64,000 nucleotides of DNA, taken from positions 3,685,907 through 3,749,906 of the forward strand of contig CP159373.1 in the NCBI GenBank assembly GCA_032595685.2, given 5' to 3'. This DNA comes from Candidatus Electrothrix aestuarii. Lineage in GTDB: Bacteria; Desulfobacterota; Desulfobulbia; Desulfobulbales; Desulfobulbaceae. The notes beneath the pieces are model-generated. The model was not told the origin of the DNA. It searched no databases and saw only the letters and a list, made by a program, of their open reading frames with translations. Each line of letters starts with the position of its first letter. The stretch's first letter is position 1. Of this stretch, positions 1 through 8,081 are shown one piece after another. The translations under genes were made by a program, and so were the position numbers.

Positions 1-216
1 AAGCTCAGAATATCCTGCTAATTGCAGCTCGCTGAGTTTTTCCCGGGCCAGCATGGCCGCCGTTGTTTCAAAACGGGAGATGTCAGCTATGGAGATGCTC
101 TGTGATTGGGAGCCCAGCAGAGAGACAAAGGACATGGCAATGATGGCCACCGCAACCATGACTTCCAGGAGGGTGAAACCGGCATCTGTTTTTTGGGAAG
201 GCGTAAGGGAGCGCAT
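1..216 (-). CDS. gspI: Type II secretion minor pseudopilin GspI (partial)
   Basis: Only the first 72 codons are inside the window; the gene runs off the left edge. The protein opens with a short basic leader and a type IV prepilin motif (GFTLLEVMVAVAIIA from residue 13) that a prepilin peptidase would cut between Gly13 and Phe14, with Glu at +5. The following AAMLAREKLSELQ stretch is typical of GspI. It would be a minor pseudopilin at the tip of the secretion pseudopilus in the inner membrane. It lies 27 bases downstream of gspH in the gspG-gspH-gspI order usual for this operon. The start has only a weak ribosome binding site. Confidence 0.85.
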   Translation of the reverse strand, partial: MRSLTPSQKTDAGFTLLEVMVAVAIIAMSFVSLLGSQSQSISIADISRFETTAAMLAREKLSELQLAGYSEL

Positions 217-243
217 GTTATGTTGTCTGCTTATCTCAAGAAA

Positions 244-819
244 CTACCTGTTCAGTGTGATCTGGTCTTGCTCAAGCGAGACATGCCCTTCCAGAATTCG
301 GGCCACACCGAGAAAGGGAGAGAGCATGACCGTCACCTGATCCCCGGTATCACTCTCAAAATGAATGGCCGCCTTTCTGGTATAGCCCTTGGTTGTAAAA
401 CGGATGCCCGTGTCATCGCTGTCTGTGGGGGAGTCCTCGTTCTTGGTTTCTATGCCTGTCAAGGTGACAGAATCATCCAGCTTGGCCCGGAGGTAGGCTT
501 TCTCTGCCTCTTCTTCAGCTGTCTCCGGTCCTGTGCTGACAGGGATGGCGAGAAAGGCCTTTGTTTCGCGGTCAAAGCGCAGGATAAAGGCAATATGTTT
601 TGCCCGGGCCTCCTGGCCTGCTTCGGTGACCAGCCCCACAAAGCGCTGCGCTGTGGCACTGAGCTCATTGCTATACAGGCTGGATTGAATTTTGGGCATG
701 GTAAAGGCGGCTGTGATGGAGATCAGCACCATGACAACAACCAGCTCAATCAGTGTGAAGCCCTGTTGGTCGGTACCGGTGCGCTCTCTTAGGAATGTAA
801 CAAGACAAATCTTATCCAT
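244..819 (-). CDS. gspH: Type II secretion minor pseudopilin GspH
   Basis: A 191-residue protein with a prepilin cleavage site at Gly20/Phe21 (GFTLIELVVVMVLISI), Glu at +5 and one N-terminal membrane helix, followed by a beta-rich domain, as in GspH minor pseudopilins. The role is in assembly of the periplasmic pseudopilus that pushes folded exoproteins through the outer-membrane secretin. An AGGA element lies just before the ATG. It sits between gspG and gspI; the 81-base gap to gspG holds a dispersed palindromic repeat. GspH sequences diverge strongly, so the letter assignment depends partly on gene order. Confidence 0.8.
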   Translation of the reverse strand: MDKICLVTFLRERTGTDQQGFTLIELVVVMVLISITAAFTMPKIQSSLYSNELSATAQRFVGLVTEAGQEARAKHIAFILRFDRETKAFLAIPVSTGPETAEEEAEKAYLRAKLDDSVTLTGIETKNEDSPTDSDDTGIRFTTKGYTRKAAIHFESDTGDQVTVMLSPFLGVARILEGHVSLEQDQITLNR

Positions 820-831
820 TATTCCTGATCC

Positions 832-893
832 TGTAGGGGCGCTCCCCTGTGTTCGCCCTTGTCCGCCGGGCAGGCACAGGGGCCTCCCTCTAC
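832..893. repeat. Dispersed GTAGGGGC palindromic element, copy 1
   Basis: About 62 bases between gspG and gspH. It starts TGTAGGGGC, has a CCCCTGTGTTCGCCC arm and a GGGCAGGCACAGGGGCC arm, and ends in a degenerate CTCTAC. Related copies lie at 9961-10032, 41209-41280 and 60227-60332. The terminal inverted ends and the position inside an operon suggest a small non-autonomous (REP or MITE-like) element. Confidence 0.75.
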
Positions 894-900
894 AAATACC

Positions 901-1371
901 TTACATCTCCCAGCTATTGATGTCCGCATCCATACCCTCACCGCCGGGTTCGTTATCCGGGCCATAGGACATGAGATCGAAGTCACCGTGTGTTCCTGGG
1001 CTGATGTAGATGAAGTCATTATCCCAAGGATCTTTGGGCACATTTGCTTTATCCAGATAGCCGCCTTCACGCCATTTTTTGGCCAGTTGGCCAGTGGAGG
1101 GCGGTTCCACCAGGGCCTGTAAGCCCTGATCCGTGGTTGGGTATTTGCCGTTATCCAGCTTGTAGAGTTTCAGGGCCTGACTCAAGGCGCTGATATCGAC
1201 TCCGGCCTTGGTGCGTCGGGCCTCTTCAGGCCGATCCATGATCTTGGGCACGATCATACCGGCAAGAATACCAAGGATAACAATAACCACCATGAGCTCA
1301 ATCAGGGTAAAGCCGCGTTCATCCCGTTGAGTTGCTTTATTTGCTTTCTGCTTTCTGCTGACGTTCTTCAA
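901..1371 (-). CDS. gspG: Type II secretion major pseudopilin GspG
   Basis: A 156-residue major pseudopilin. The prepilin peptidase site is Gly20/Phe21 in [17 protein letters not shown], with Glu25 at +5. The body carries family features: [16 protein letters not shown], the [15 protein letters not shown] loop and the C-terminal [14 protein letters not shown] segment that binds calcium in known GspG proteins. The start appears to be TTG at 1371 with an AAGGTGG ribosome binding site four bases upstream. It is the first visible gene of the gspG-H-I operon and forms the pseudopilus shaft of the type II secretion machine. Confidence 0.95.
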   Translation of the reverse strand: MKNVSRKQKANKATQRDERGFTLIELMVVIVILGILAGMIVPKIMDRPEEARRTKAGVDISALSQALKLYKLDNGKYPTTDQGLQALVEPPSTGQLAKKWREGGYLDKANVPKDPWDNDFIYISPGTHGDFDLMSYGPDNEPGGEGMDADINSWEM

Positions 1372-1831
1372 TGTACCACCTTTTTTGATCGTCTATCCTG
1401 CTGAAATGGAGCAGATAGTTTTTGTGTCGTTGGAAGACCAACCCTCTGCGGAGCAGGAGCGGATTATTCTTTTGCAATGTATAGATACTGAGAAAAATAT
1501 ATACAGGAAAAACAGCGCAAATGCCATCTAAATTATTTTTTTTGCAGGACGGATTTGAGGCGGTAAGGAGAGACTTTATCGTGCTTACAAAATGTTTCAG
1601 GAGAAATTATCAATTTGTTAGAAATGCGTTGTGGTTGTTCTCTTTCTCTGGTTCTCTCGTTCCCAAGCTCCGGCTTGGGAATCCTATTCCTGAAGAATCT
1701 TTTATGAAAAAGCAGGCTGGCAAGCAGCTGAGTTTGTTTTAACAAAGCGTATTGCGTGCTTATCAGAAAGGTGGTATGGATCAAACAGGAAAGCAAACCC
1801 AGAGAAATGAATAAAGTCTGAACTCATAATT
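1372..1831. other. Intergenic stretch upstream of gspG
   Basis: About 460 bases. It must hold the promoter region of the gsp genes unless they are read from further away; no clear -35/-10 pair is visible. The only obvious structure is the perfect-armed palindrome at 1661-1680. A 73-codon open frame at 1521-1742 runs through this palindrome and has no ribosome binding site, so I do not call it. Confidence 0.5.
1661..1680. repeat. AAGCTxxxxAGCTT-type palindrome, copy 1
   Basis: The 20 bases TCCCAAGCTCCGGCTTGGGA form a near-perfect palindrome. Related palindromes occur at 47108-47128 and 47181-47204, so this is a dispersed family in this genome. Confidence 0.6.
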
Positions 1832-2194
1832 ATGATCAAGATACCAGAACCTGAATGGCGCAAAATTAGAGATATGAAAGCAGCAGTACTGGATCGTGCA
1901 TGCAAAGGAATCCTCAATGATCTGGCAGGTGCATTACAGACAACAGATGATACACTAAATCATCACAATTATCACAAACAGTATCTGCATGTCTATAAAA
2001 TGTTGCAAAACAGGGATAATGAAATCGCTCAGGGTTTCAATGACCTGAAACGAAGCAATGCATACTTCCTGCTGGCTCACTGGGTCGGCAACCGATGGAT
2101 CACCTTGGCAGAGTTCAATACCCTTAGTGAGGACACAAGGGGTAAGGTGCTCTTGCTTTGTGGGTTAGATGATTATGATCCTTCAGAAATTTAA
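1832..2194 (+). CDS. Hypothetical protein (120 aa)
   Basis: I do not recognise this protein. It is 120 residues, soluble, rich in His, Asn and Leu, and predicted mostly helical, with no signal peptide or membrane segment. The ATG at 1832 has no strong ribosome binding site; the next ATG (residue 15) is an alternative. It is followed after 17 bases by another small hypothetical gene in the same direction, so the two may form a unit beside the CRISPR/repeat region. Coding is supported by length, composition and position only. Confidence 0.55.
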   Translation: MIKIPEPEWRKIRDMKAAVLDRACKGILNDLAGALQTTDDTLNHHNYHKQYLHVYKMLQNRDNEIAQGFNDLKRSNAYFLLAHWVGNRWITLAEFNTLSEDTRGKVLLLCGLDDYDPSEI

Positions 2195-2211
2195 TAAAAA
2201 AGGAGAGACAT

Positions 2212-2532
2212 ATGGGGACACGAGCAAAGATCCGGATAGAAACAAAGGGCAAATATGTGTGTGCGAAGTATTTTAATATGGACGGACATGTCGAGAATTG
2301 GGCTCCGATACTCATCACTGCATTACGACAGACGACTCCAGAAACGATTCGGAAAAATAGACAGTTATTCAGGTTTATGTGCGACGACTATGAAAGTGAT
2401 GAGGGATTGAGTTATCTCTGTGAAGTTGATGCATCTGAGGAGCATTACAAGGTAACCGTGTACGGCTACAACAAGAAATTGCTCTTTGAAGGAACATTGG
2501 ACGAATTCTCTGAAAGTTATGATGAAATGTAA
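2212..2532 (+). CDS. Hypothetical protein (106 aa)
   Basis: A 106-residue protein of unknown function with a good ribosome binding site (AAGGAGAGACAT before ATG 2212). It starts MGTRAKIRIETKGKYVCAKY and has an alternating beta-like pattern, then a helix around residues 30-50 and an acidic C-terminus. The N-terminus resembles small proteins that open with a GTRAxI beta strand, but I cannot name a family. It follows the 120-residue hypothetical gene by 17 bases. Repeats begin about 110 bases downstream. Confidence 0.7.
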   Translation: MGTRAKIRIETKGKYVCAKYFNMDGHVENWAPILITALRQTTPETIRKNRQLFRFMCDDYESDEGLSYLCEVDASEEHYKVTVYGYNKKLLFEGTLDEFSESYDEM

Positions 2533-2647
2533 AGTTGTATACATGGAGAGGGTGCATTCCATGCACCGTTTCAGTGCGGAGGCACCCCTACCCGGCTAAG
2601 GGATAAGGTAGGGCCGTATGTTTACTTCAGTGGTAGGGGAAATGTAG

Positions 2648-3063
2648 GGGCGACCGACCGGTCGCCCTTGCGGGTTGTAATACCCTCTTTGTAGAGTCGT
2701 TTCTGTCCGGGGTGTTACCCCGGCCTGGTTATATATTGCCCTTTCAGGGCATTGCCCCGAAGGGGCTGTATATATCAGCTCAGGGTAACACCCTGAGTAT
2801 GCTGCGGGTTCGCTCTGTCCTGTTGCGGTGGTGCAAGCACAAGGGCGACCGACCGGTCGCCCCTACGGGTTGTAATACCCTCTTTATAGAGTCGTTTCTG
2901 TCCGGGGTGTTACCCCGGCCTGATTATATATTGCCCTTTCAGGGCATTGCCCCGAAGGGGCTGTATATATCAGCTCAGGGTAACACCCTGAGTATGCTGC
3001 GGATTCGCTCTGTCCTGTTGCGGTGGTGCAAGCACAAGGGCGACCGACCGGTCGCCCTTGCGG
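2648..3063. repeat. 195-bp tandem repeat, two full copies plus the start of a third
   Basis: Unit 1 starts at 2648, unit 2 at 2843 and a third, cut-off unit at 3038, giving an exact 195-base period. The two full units differ at only a few positions. Each unit begins with the GGGCGACC/GGTCGCCC hairpin and holds further inverted repeats (CCGGGGTGTTACCCCGG; GCCCCGAAGGGGC; TCAGGGTAACACCCTGA). Each also carries GTTGTAATACCCTCTT (2674, 2869 and 3064), which matches the CRISPR repeat except for two bases near its edge. The third copy continues directly into the CRISPR array. Confidence 0.9.
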
Positions 3064-3579
3064 GTTGTAATACCCTCTTCATAGGGTAGGTACTCCAACT
3101 GGGAACTAGGTGGAGAATGCGTTTCCGCCAAATGTCTTAATACCCTCTTCATAGGGTAGGTACTCCAACCTCTAATTAGGGTGGAGCAGGCGATCGTGTT
3201 CGTCTTAATACCCTCTTCATAGGGTAGGTACTCCAACTTCTGGAAGGAATATAGTGACCAATGTGATTTGCGTCTTAATACCCTCTTCATAGGGTAGGTA
3301 CTCCAACAGCTCTCAATAGTAATGGCACCCCTTGTAAGTTGTCTTAATACCCTCTTCATAGGGTAGGTACTCCAACCAATCCGGAAATACGCAGCAGACA
3401 GAGACTGATCGTCTTAATACCCTCTTCATAGGGTAGGTACTCCAACTTTTATAAATTTTCATATAGCTGTACTTAATGTCTTAATACCCTCTTCATAGGG
3501 TAGGTACTCCAACCACAAACACCTGTTACACTGGGGAGAAAAACTGTCTTAATACCCTCTTCATAGGGTAACCCCCAAC
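3064..3579. CRISPR. CRISPR array, 8 repeats and 7 spacers, no cas genes nearby
   Basis: A 36-base repeat starts at 3064, 3134, 3202, 3272, 3341, 3411, 3478 and 3546. Six central copies are identical; it begins GTCTTAATACC, ends GGTAGGTACTCCAAC and contains a TACCCT/AGGGTA hairpin. The spacers are 31-34 bases and all different. The copy at 3064 has two changes near its start; the last copy (3546-3579) is altered and shortened to 34 bases. Read on the minus strand the repeat ends ATTAAGAC, like the ATTGAAAC-type 5-prime tags of many arrays, and AT-rich DNA lies at 3580-3667. I therefore favour minus-strand transcription with the leader on the right, but this is not certain. No cas gene is in the window. 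Confidence 0.95.
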
Positions 3580-3667
3580 AGCCTTACATCAAACAATAAT
3601 AGCCTCATCGAATTATGCAAGGAAAAAACGACATCAGACACATTTTGAACATTGCGCCCTTTGCAAA

Positions 3668-3805
3668 GAGCATGCCTGTATCCTCCCGAAGAGCACACCT
3701 GCATTCTCCCGAAGAGCATACCTGCATCCTCCTGAAGAGCATGCCTGCATACTCCTGAAGAGCATGCCTGCATGCTCCCCAAGAACATGCCTGTATCCTC
3801 CCTGG
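3668..3805. repeat. 23-bp tandem repeat, six units
   Basis: Six consecutive 23-base units of the type GAGCATGCCTGCATxCTCC plus GAA, diverged at a few positions each. The period is not a multiple of three, so the open frames crossing it on the minus strand (with repeating MQACSSG-like peptides in shifting frames) are not believable genes. It lies 88 bases from the right end of the CRISPR array. Confidence 0.9.
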
Positions 3806-4102
3806 TTCTGTGCCCGGCGTTGAAACACCGTGCTATGATCGACAGTCCCTTTGGGACGTTGGTGCCTGGTCATTTAGCCCCAGAGGGGCGACCGGAAATA
3901 GCCCATTGTTTTAACGGTGGGCGGAAGGGGTGAGTGTGATAGGCTGGAGCCAGGGGACAAAGTGGAGGTATGCAGGGTACTATAATCGGGGCGGATTCGA
4001 TATCCGCCCTTGTTCATTATGGCGTTTATGAGGTGTAAAGATTGATAACAAGTACTGTCTGAGCAGCTCTTTTGTTATAATGACTGGTTGGCGAGGAACT
4101 TC
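3806..4102. other. Non-coding stretch with short palindromes
   Basis: About 300 bases without a convincing gene. Short self-complementary pieces such as GTCCCTTTGGGAC and GCCCCAGAGGGGC resemble the style of the 195-bp repeat and suggest more dispersed repeat debris. Confidence 0.45.
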
Positions 4103-4474
4103 TTAGCATGATGGCTCTCTGAAGGTATCCGTCTCATTATTATCATAGTAAACATCAACGCGGATGATTCGACTTCCGTCCCCGTTCAGGTAATGATGAG
4201 GAGATTGGTAGTAGATCTTGGGTGTCGGGCAGGCAAAGCTGCAATCAGGCCCGATTGAGACACATTTTTGGGAGCCTACTTTCGCATTCACCACGAAAAT
4301 AATTGGATATTCGTATCCAGATCCAACGCCGTATTTTGCGTCGGCTTCTTCTACTGTTAATGCACTCACATCGGGTACAGGTGTGGTGCCTAAGGCAGCA
4401 TAGGAATTTGTCACACCGACCCAGGATGATGCAAGTAAGATAGCTAATAAGAATTTCAGATTGTTCTTGTTCAT
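4103..4474 (-). CDS. Secreted hypothetical protein (123 aa)
   Basis: Unknown function. I place the start at ATG 4474, which follows a GGGGGAAG ribosome binding site; the frame is open nine codons further up. The first 26 residues form a signal peptide (MNKNNLKFLLAILLASSWVG core, likely cut after NSYA). The mature part of about 97 residues holds several cysteines (QKCVSIGPDCSFACP and a terminal Cys) that may form disulfides in the periplasm or outside the cell. The end reads RVDVYYDNNETDTF. No neighbour gives a clue; it stands alone between the repeats and the CaCA antiporter. Confidence 0.75.
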   Translation of the reverse strand: MNKNNLKFLLAILLASSWVGVTNSYAALGTTPVPDVSALTVEEADAKYGVGSGYEYPIIFVVNAKVGSQKCVSIGPDCSFACPTPKIYYQSPHHYLNGDGSRIIRVDVYYDNNETDTFREPSC

Positions 4475-4749
4475 GTTCTTCCCCCTCTTTTTGGTTAACA
4501 TGAGTTTTTTTTGTAAAGCGTATAATTATTTACTATTTGATAACGATTACCCTGTCAAGTCGTTTTGTATTAAAAATAATACTTTCTTTTTATTCAGAAG
4601 GTTACGGTGATGACAGGTGGTAATAGTTATCGATAGGCGCTATATTGAAATAACTCAGGAGGATAGGGATTGGATACGATGGAATACCTTGGAAAGGGAA
4701 AGGGTGCTGAAAGATGATTATCATCCCGGGAAAGGATGATAATCGCTTT

Positions 4750-5850
4750 TTATCCCCATAACACGATCCACAGCACGTAGATGAGATAGAGGAAAATTAA
4801 AATGCCTCCTTCTTTCCTGCTCAGGGTTCGTTCGGTATAGAGAAAGATAAACAGGACAAAGACGGTTCCCAAAAGAACCAGGGTAGAGCTGAGGAGGTTT
4901 GCTGTGCCGACTTCCACGAAAATGTGGCCACCGGTCATCATGCCCATCCCCATAGCAATGAGCCAAGGCAGCCCCAGGCCTATGAGGATATCAAAGATAT
5001 TGGATCCCACTGCATTGGCTACAGCCATGTCTCCACGTCCTTGGCGGGCCACTACAACAGAGGAAATCATGTCCGGGGCAGAGGTACCAGCAGCCAGCAG
5101 GGTCAGGGCAACAATAACCGGAGGGATGGCTGTGGCATCACCAAAGATGATAACGCTTTTGACCAGAACCCAGCTGAGTCCGATAATAACGGCAATAGAG
5201 ACAAAGAAAACCCGCAGGTAGGATTTTTCCACCTCGCCAGCAAAGATGCCGAGAAACTTGATGAGCCAGTGCTTCAGGCTCCCCATGATGTTGCCTGGGG
5301 ACAGCTCTGTAGCATCTTGGGATTGTTTGTTTTCTTCTTCACCGTGTTCTGCGGCAGCTAGGGTTTCTTCAGGGAACCAGGAATTCCATTTATAGAGAAT
5401 AAGCAAATAGAATGCATAGAGCAAAAGAAAGGTGAGTGCTTCAAAAGGATGGATTTTCCCATCTGAAAAGGTAATAAGGAGCAACACGATGGAGGTCACA
5501 TAGACCAGGCAGTCCCGGAGAACAACAGAAAGGGTTATTTTTGCGGGCCTGGCCAGGGCCGAGGCTCCGGTAATCACCAGGATGTTAAAGACCGCAGAGC
5601 CAACAATGGTCCCGATCCCTACGTCACTGTGTTCACCACTGCCTTGAAAAAGGGCAGTCATGGCAATGGCTAGTTCCGGAGCTGAAGATCCCATTGCCAT
5701 GAGCGAGGCTCCAGCCACATTGGAGGGAAGCTTCAACAGGCCGGAGATATGGTCCAGGCTGGGAATGAAATATTCGTCGGTCATAATCGCCAAAATGTAG
5801 ATGGCGATGAGCATAATCAGGAGGCTGCCGCCTGCGGCGATGAGGTCCAT
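4750..5850 (-). CDS. CaCA-family Na+/Ca2+ antiporter
   Basis: An inner-membrane cation/Ca2+ antiporter of 366 residues with about ten membrane helices. Both signature alpha repeats are present: alpha-1 with GSSAPEL at residues 54-60 followed by GSAVFNILVI, and alpha-2 with GTSAPDM at 255-261 followed by AVGSNIFDILIGLG. A Glu-rich cytosolic loop (about 160-190) joins the halves. These are the ion-binding elements of NCX/NCKX and YrbG proteins. The start at 5850 is chosen because the hydrophobic N-terminus MDLIAAGGSLL begins there after AAAGAAAGACC; the frame is open 22 codons further up but that part is not family-like. The exchanged ions are inferred from the family. Confidence 0.9.
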   Translation of the reverse strand: MDLIAAGGSLLIMLIAIYILAIMTDEYFIPSLDHISGLLKLPSNVAGASLMAMGSSAPELAIAMTALFQGSGEHSDVGIGTIVGSAVFNILVITGASALARPAKITLSVVLRDCLVYVTSIVLLLITFSDGKIHPFEALTFLLLYAFYLLILYKWNSWFPEETLAAAEHGEEENKQSQDATELSPGNIMGSLKHWLIKFLGIFAGEVEKSYLRVFFVSIAVIIGLSWVLVKSVIIFGDATAIPPVIVALTLLAAGTSAPDMISSVVVARQGRGDMAVANAVGSNIFDILIGLGLPWLIAMGMGMMTGGHIFVEVGTANLLSSTLVLLGTVFVLFIFLYTERTLSRKEGGILIFLYLIYVLWIVLWG

Positions 5851-5933
5851 AGGTCTTTCTTTGAATCTGAAAATTCTTGGAATCTGAAAATTTTTGTTAG
5901 GGCACGTTAATAACAAAGGGGGGGTGAAGAATG

Positions 5934-5958
5934 TGGAGCAAGTTTTGCGCTTGCTCCA
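5934..5958 (-). terminator. Hairpin downstream of glk
   Basis: A perfect 9-bp stem (TGGAGCAAG with CTTGCTCCA, 7-base loop) lies between glk and the antiporter gene, 55 bases after the glk stop. No T-run follows on either strand, so it is only a possible terminator or RNA-stabilising structure. Confidence 0.35.
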
Positions 5959-6012
5959 TCAGGTTTCATTCTACTTACAAGAGGAGGGAAAGATCAACCG
6001 TGAATGTTCTTT

Positions 6013-7047
6013 TTAGGGCTTCAGGGCGAGTTGTCTGGCCCCAAGTAAGGCTGTCTTGGGCTCCATGATGATATGGACCGGAATGTCCCCAAGCATTTCC
6101 CGGTAGACACCCCGGCTGAAGATCTCCATAAAGTGTTTTGCATCGATGTGGGCAAGCAGTCGTGGTACCATGCCGCCACCGAGAAATATGCCGCCTGTTG
6201 CCAAGACCTTGAGCGCAAGATTAGCTGCCTCGGCAGCAAGAATATCCAGCAGAAGCTGGACTGCCCGAAGTGCGGGCTCACAAGGAGTCCCATCTAAAGC
6301 TGCATTGGCTGCCTCAACAATTAATGGTGTGAGGGCAGCGGGCTCTGCATCCAGGCGTTTTTCCCGCATCCATTCCGGTTCCTGACAGCGGGTAAGCTGA
6401 AAGGCGTACAGGGCAGGGAGGGCCATGCCGGAACAAACCTGTTCCACACTCACATGGGGTGGTTGCGGTTCCTCCTCCAAGGGAGAGAGTAGGTATTGCA
6501 GGAGTTCTATCTGCTCCTGGTTACGGGGAGCAAAGGATGAATGCCCGCCTTCTGTAGGAAAGGCCTGCCTGCGTTGTCCCATAGGCATAGGCGGGACAAA
6601 GGATTGCCCCAGGCCAGTGCCGACAGCCAGAACCCCGACACTTGCGTTTTTTACGACCTTCCCCGGATTCAATGCTACTAGGTTTTCCTGGGGGAGATGA
6701 AGTGCTCCGCTCGCTGTGGCAACCAAATCATTGACCAGCAAAACCTCTTTCATACCAAACTCAGCGGCAAGATCAGCGCCGTTCAGGTTCCAGTCCAGAT
6801 TGGTCATGTTGACCTTGTTGTCCTGAATCGGACCGGCCACACCAAAACAGGCCTGTTCCGGCTGTGCTTGCTGTTTGGCGAGGAATGCGCTTAATGCCTT
6901 AGAAAAGGAGGGGAAGTCTGTGTTGCGCAGGGTGCTTTCTGCCAGCAGGCCGTCTTCAATACTATTGCTTACAACCCTGCTGCTGTCGTAGAGCGCCAAG
7001 ACAGTCTTGGTCGCCCCGATATCTCCTGCAAGAATAATGGATTCCAT
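6013..7047 (-). CDS. glk: Glucokinase
   Basis: ATP-dependent glucokinase of about 344 residues that phosphorylates glucose to glucose 6-phosphate in the cytoplasm. The phosphate-binding motif LAGDIGATKT is near the N-terminus; NLDWNLNGADLA and LLVNDLVATASG are the sugar-binding segments; VLAVGTGLGQSFV and VLATGGIFLGGGM complete the ATP site of the Glk family. I prefer ATG 7047 (AAGGA just upstream, family-like N-terminus). An alternative ATG at 7062 overlaps the ferredoxin stop codon as TGATG. Either way the gene is closely coupled to the ferredoxin gene. Confidence 0.95.
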   Translation of the reverse strand: MESIILAGDIGATKTVLALYDSSRVVSNSIEDGLLAESTLRNTDFPSFSKALSAFLAKQQAQPEQACFGVAGPIQDNKVNMTNLDWNLNGADLAAEFGMKEVLLVNDLVATASGALHLPQENLVALNPGKVVKNASVGVLAVGTGLGQSFVPPMPMGQRRQAFPTEGGHSSFAPRNQEQIELLQYLLSPLEEEPQPPHVSVEQVCSGMALPALYAFQLTRCQEPEWMREKRLDAEPAALTPLIVEAANAALDGTPCEPALRAVQLLLDILAAEAANLALKVLATGGIFLGGGMVPRLLAHIDAKHFMEIFSRGVYREMLGDIPVHIIMEPKTALLGARQLALKP

Positions 7048-7061
7048 ATCGTCCTTACCCA

Positions 7062-7250
7062 TCAGTCCTCGTCCACAACATGGCAGGCATCCTGCTCACA
7101 GACATCTTCGCAGGTATGGCAATGATGGCAGGCATCCGGATTTACGGCCACGGCCTTTCCCTCTCTGAGCTCATATACGTCGCCGGGACATGCGTCAACA
7201 CAGGCTCCACAGCCATTGCATTTTTCCTTATCAATAATAATTTCTGTCAT
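7062..7250 (-). CDS. 2[4Fe-4S] ferredoxin
   Basis: A 62-residue bacterial-type ferredoxin with two four-cysteine motifs, Cys11-14-17-21 and Cys41-44-47-51, that would bind two [4Fe-4S] clusters for cytoplasmic electron transfer. The second motif is unusual in reading CHHCHTC and in lacking the proline that often follows the fourth cysteine. It lies 27 bases after the NYN gene and its stop overlaps the upstream start option of glk, so the three genes probably form one transcript. Its electron partner cannot be inferred from the context. Confidence 0.92.
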   Translation of the reverse strand: MTEIIIDKEKCNGCGACVDACPGDVYELREGKAVAVNPDACHHCHTCEDVCEQDACHVVDED

Positions 7251-7277
7251 TCTTCCCTCTTGCTTCTTCTCGTCTTC

Positions 7278-8057
7278 TTAGGGCTCTTTGACAAGTCGTA
7301 TATCCCATGCCTCGGAGCGTCCTTCACTGGAAGGATTTTCAACGATCCTGAATTCAAAAATGCGGGTTGAATCCTGAAAATAATAATCGCCTTCCAGAGT
7401 AGATTTAGAGAGATGGAAAAAAACCGTTTCTGGCTCAAGCTGCTTATTGACCATACGGAAAAAGCGAAAAAAACCAAATCCTCTGTCTGCATTAAAGTTT
7501 GCTACCGTTCCCCGTTGCCATTCCCCTTCGCCACTGTGAGAGTGTTCCTCGTGAATAGGCAAAAGACCAGGGATAAGAAAACCCGAGAGATAGGAGTCTG
7601 CCACTTCGCGCAGTTCCCGGCTGACGTTATGAAAGCCGATCACATCCACCCGGCAGCCCATGTTCTGCATTGCGGTCACCAGGCGAATAAAATCGCCGTC
7701 ACCGGTGAGCAGAATGATACGGTCCAGATTGCGGGCCTGAAGCAAGGCATCAATGGCCAGATCCATATCCGCATTGGCCTTGGTCGTGACGTTGCCGTCC
7801 TCATCTTCATAGCGACGCACGTATTTTTTTATAACCTTAAAGCCGCATTGCCGAAGGATGTCGTGGTAATAATAGACTTTTTGTCGATACTCAGCATCCC
7901 GGCTGGTTCGTTCCCGGTCCTCTGCAAGATAGCAGTTGGCACGCAATAAGGTGGAAGGGGAGGTGTTGGCAATATCGACCAAAACATCATAGCGCATGCC
8001 GTAGCCGCCGCTCATCTTTATATTCTCAGCGTCTACGTAAATTCCTGTTTTTAGCAT
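7278..8057 (-). CDS. NYN-domain nuclease fused to a cold-shock-like domain
   Basis: The first 150 or so residues are a NYN/LabA (DUF88) PIN-like fold: GIYVDAENI holds the first acidic site, then KANADMDLAIDAL and LLTGDGDF with further metal-binding aspartates, and VIGFHNVSRELREVADSYL. The C-terminal part (about 178-255) begins GTVANFNADRGFGFFRF, a cold-shock RNP-1-like nucleic-acid-binding domain, and includes VFFHLSKS. The protein is therefore probably a metal-dependent RNase with its own RNA-binding domain. It is the first gene of the NYN-ferredoxin-glk group. The target RNA is unknown. Confidence 0.85.
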   Translation of the reverse strand: MLKTGIYVDAENIKMSGGYGMRYDVLVDIANTSPSTLLRANCYLAEDRERTSRDAEYRQKVYYYHDILRQCGFKVIKKYVRRYEDEDGNVTTKANADMDLAIDALLQARNLDRIILLTGDGDFIRLVTAMQNMGCRVDVIGFHNVSRELREVADSYLSGFLIPGLLPIHEEHSHSGEGEWQRGTVANFNADRGFGFFRFFRMVNKQLEPETVFFHLSKSTLEGDYYFQDSTRIFEFRIVENPSSEGRSEAWDIRLVKEP

Positions 8058-8081
8058 AAAATAGTGTATTTTGTTCTTGTT

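Noticed and set aside
2712-3359. Open frames across the 195-bp and CRISPR repeats on both strands
   Set aside because: They only translate the repeats and have no start signals.
3561-3873. Cysteine-rich repeat peptides on the minus strand
   Set aside because: The 23-base period shifts the frame at every unit, so the similar peptides in two frames are artefacts of the repeat.
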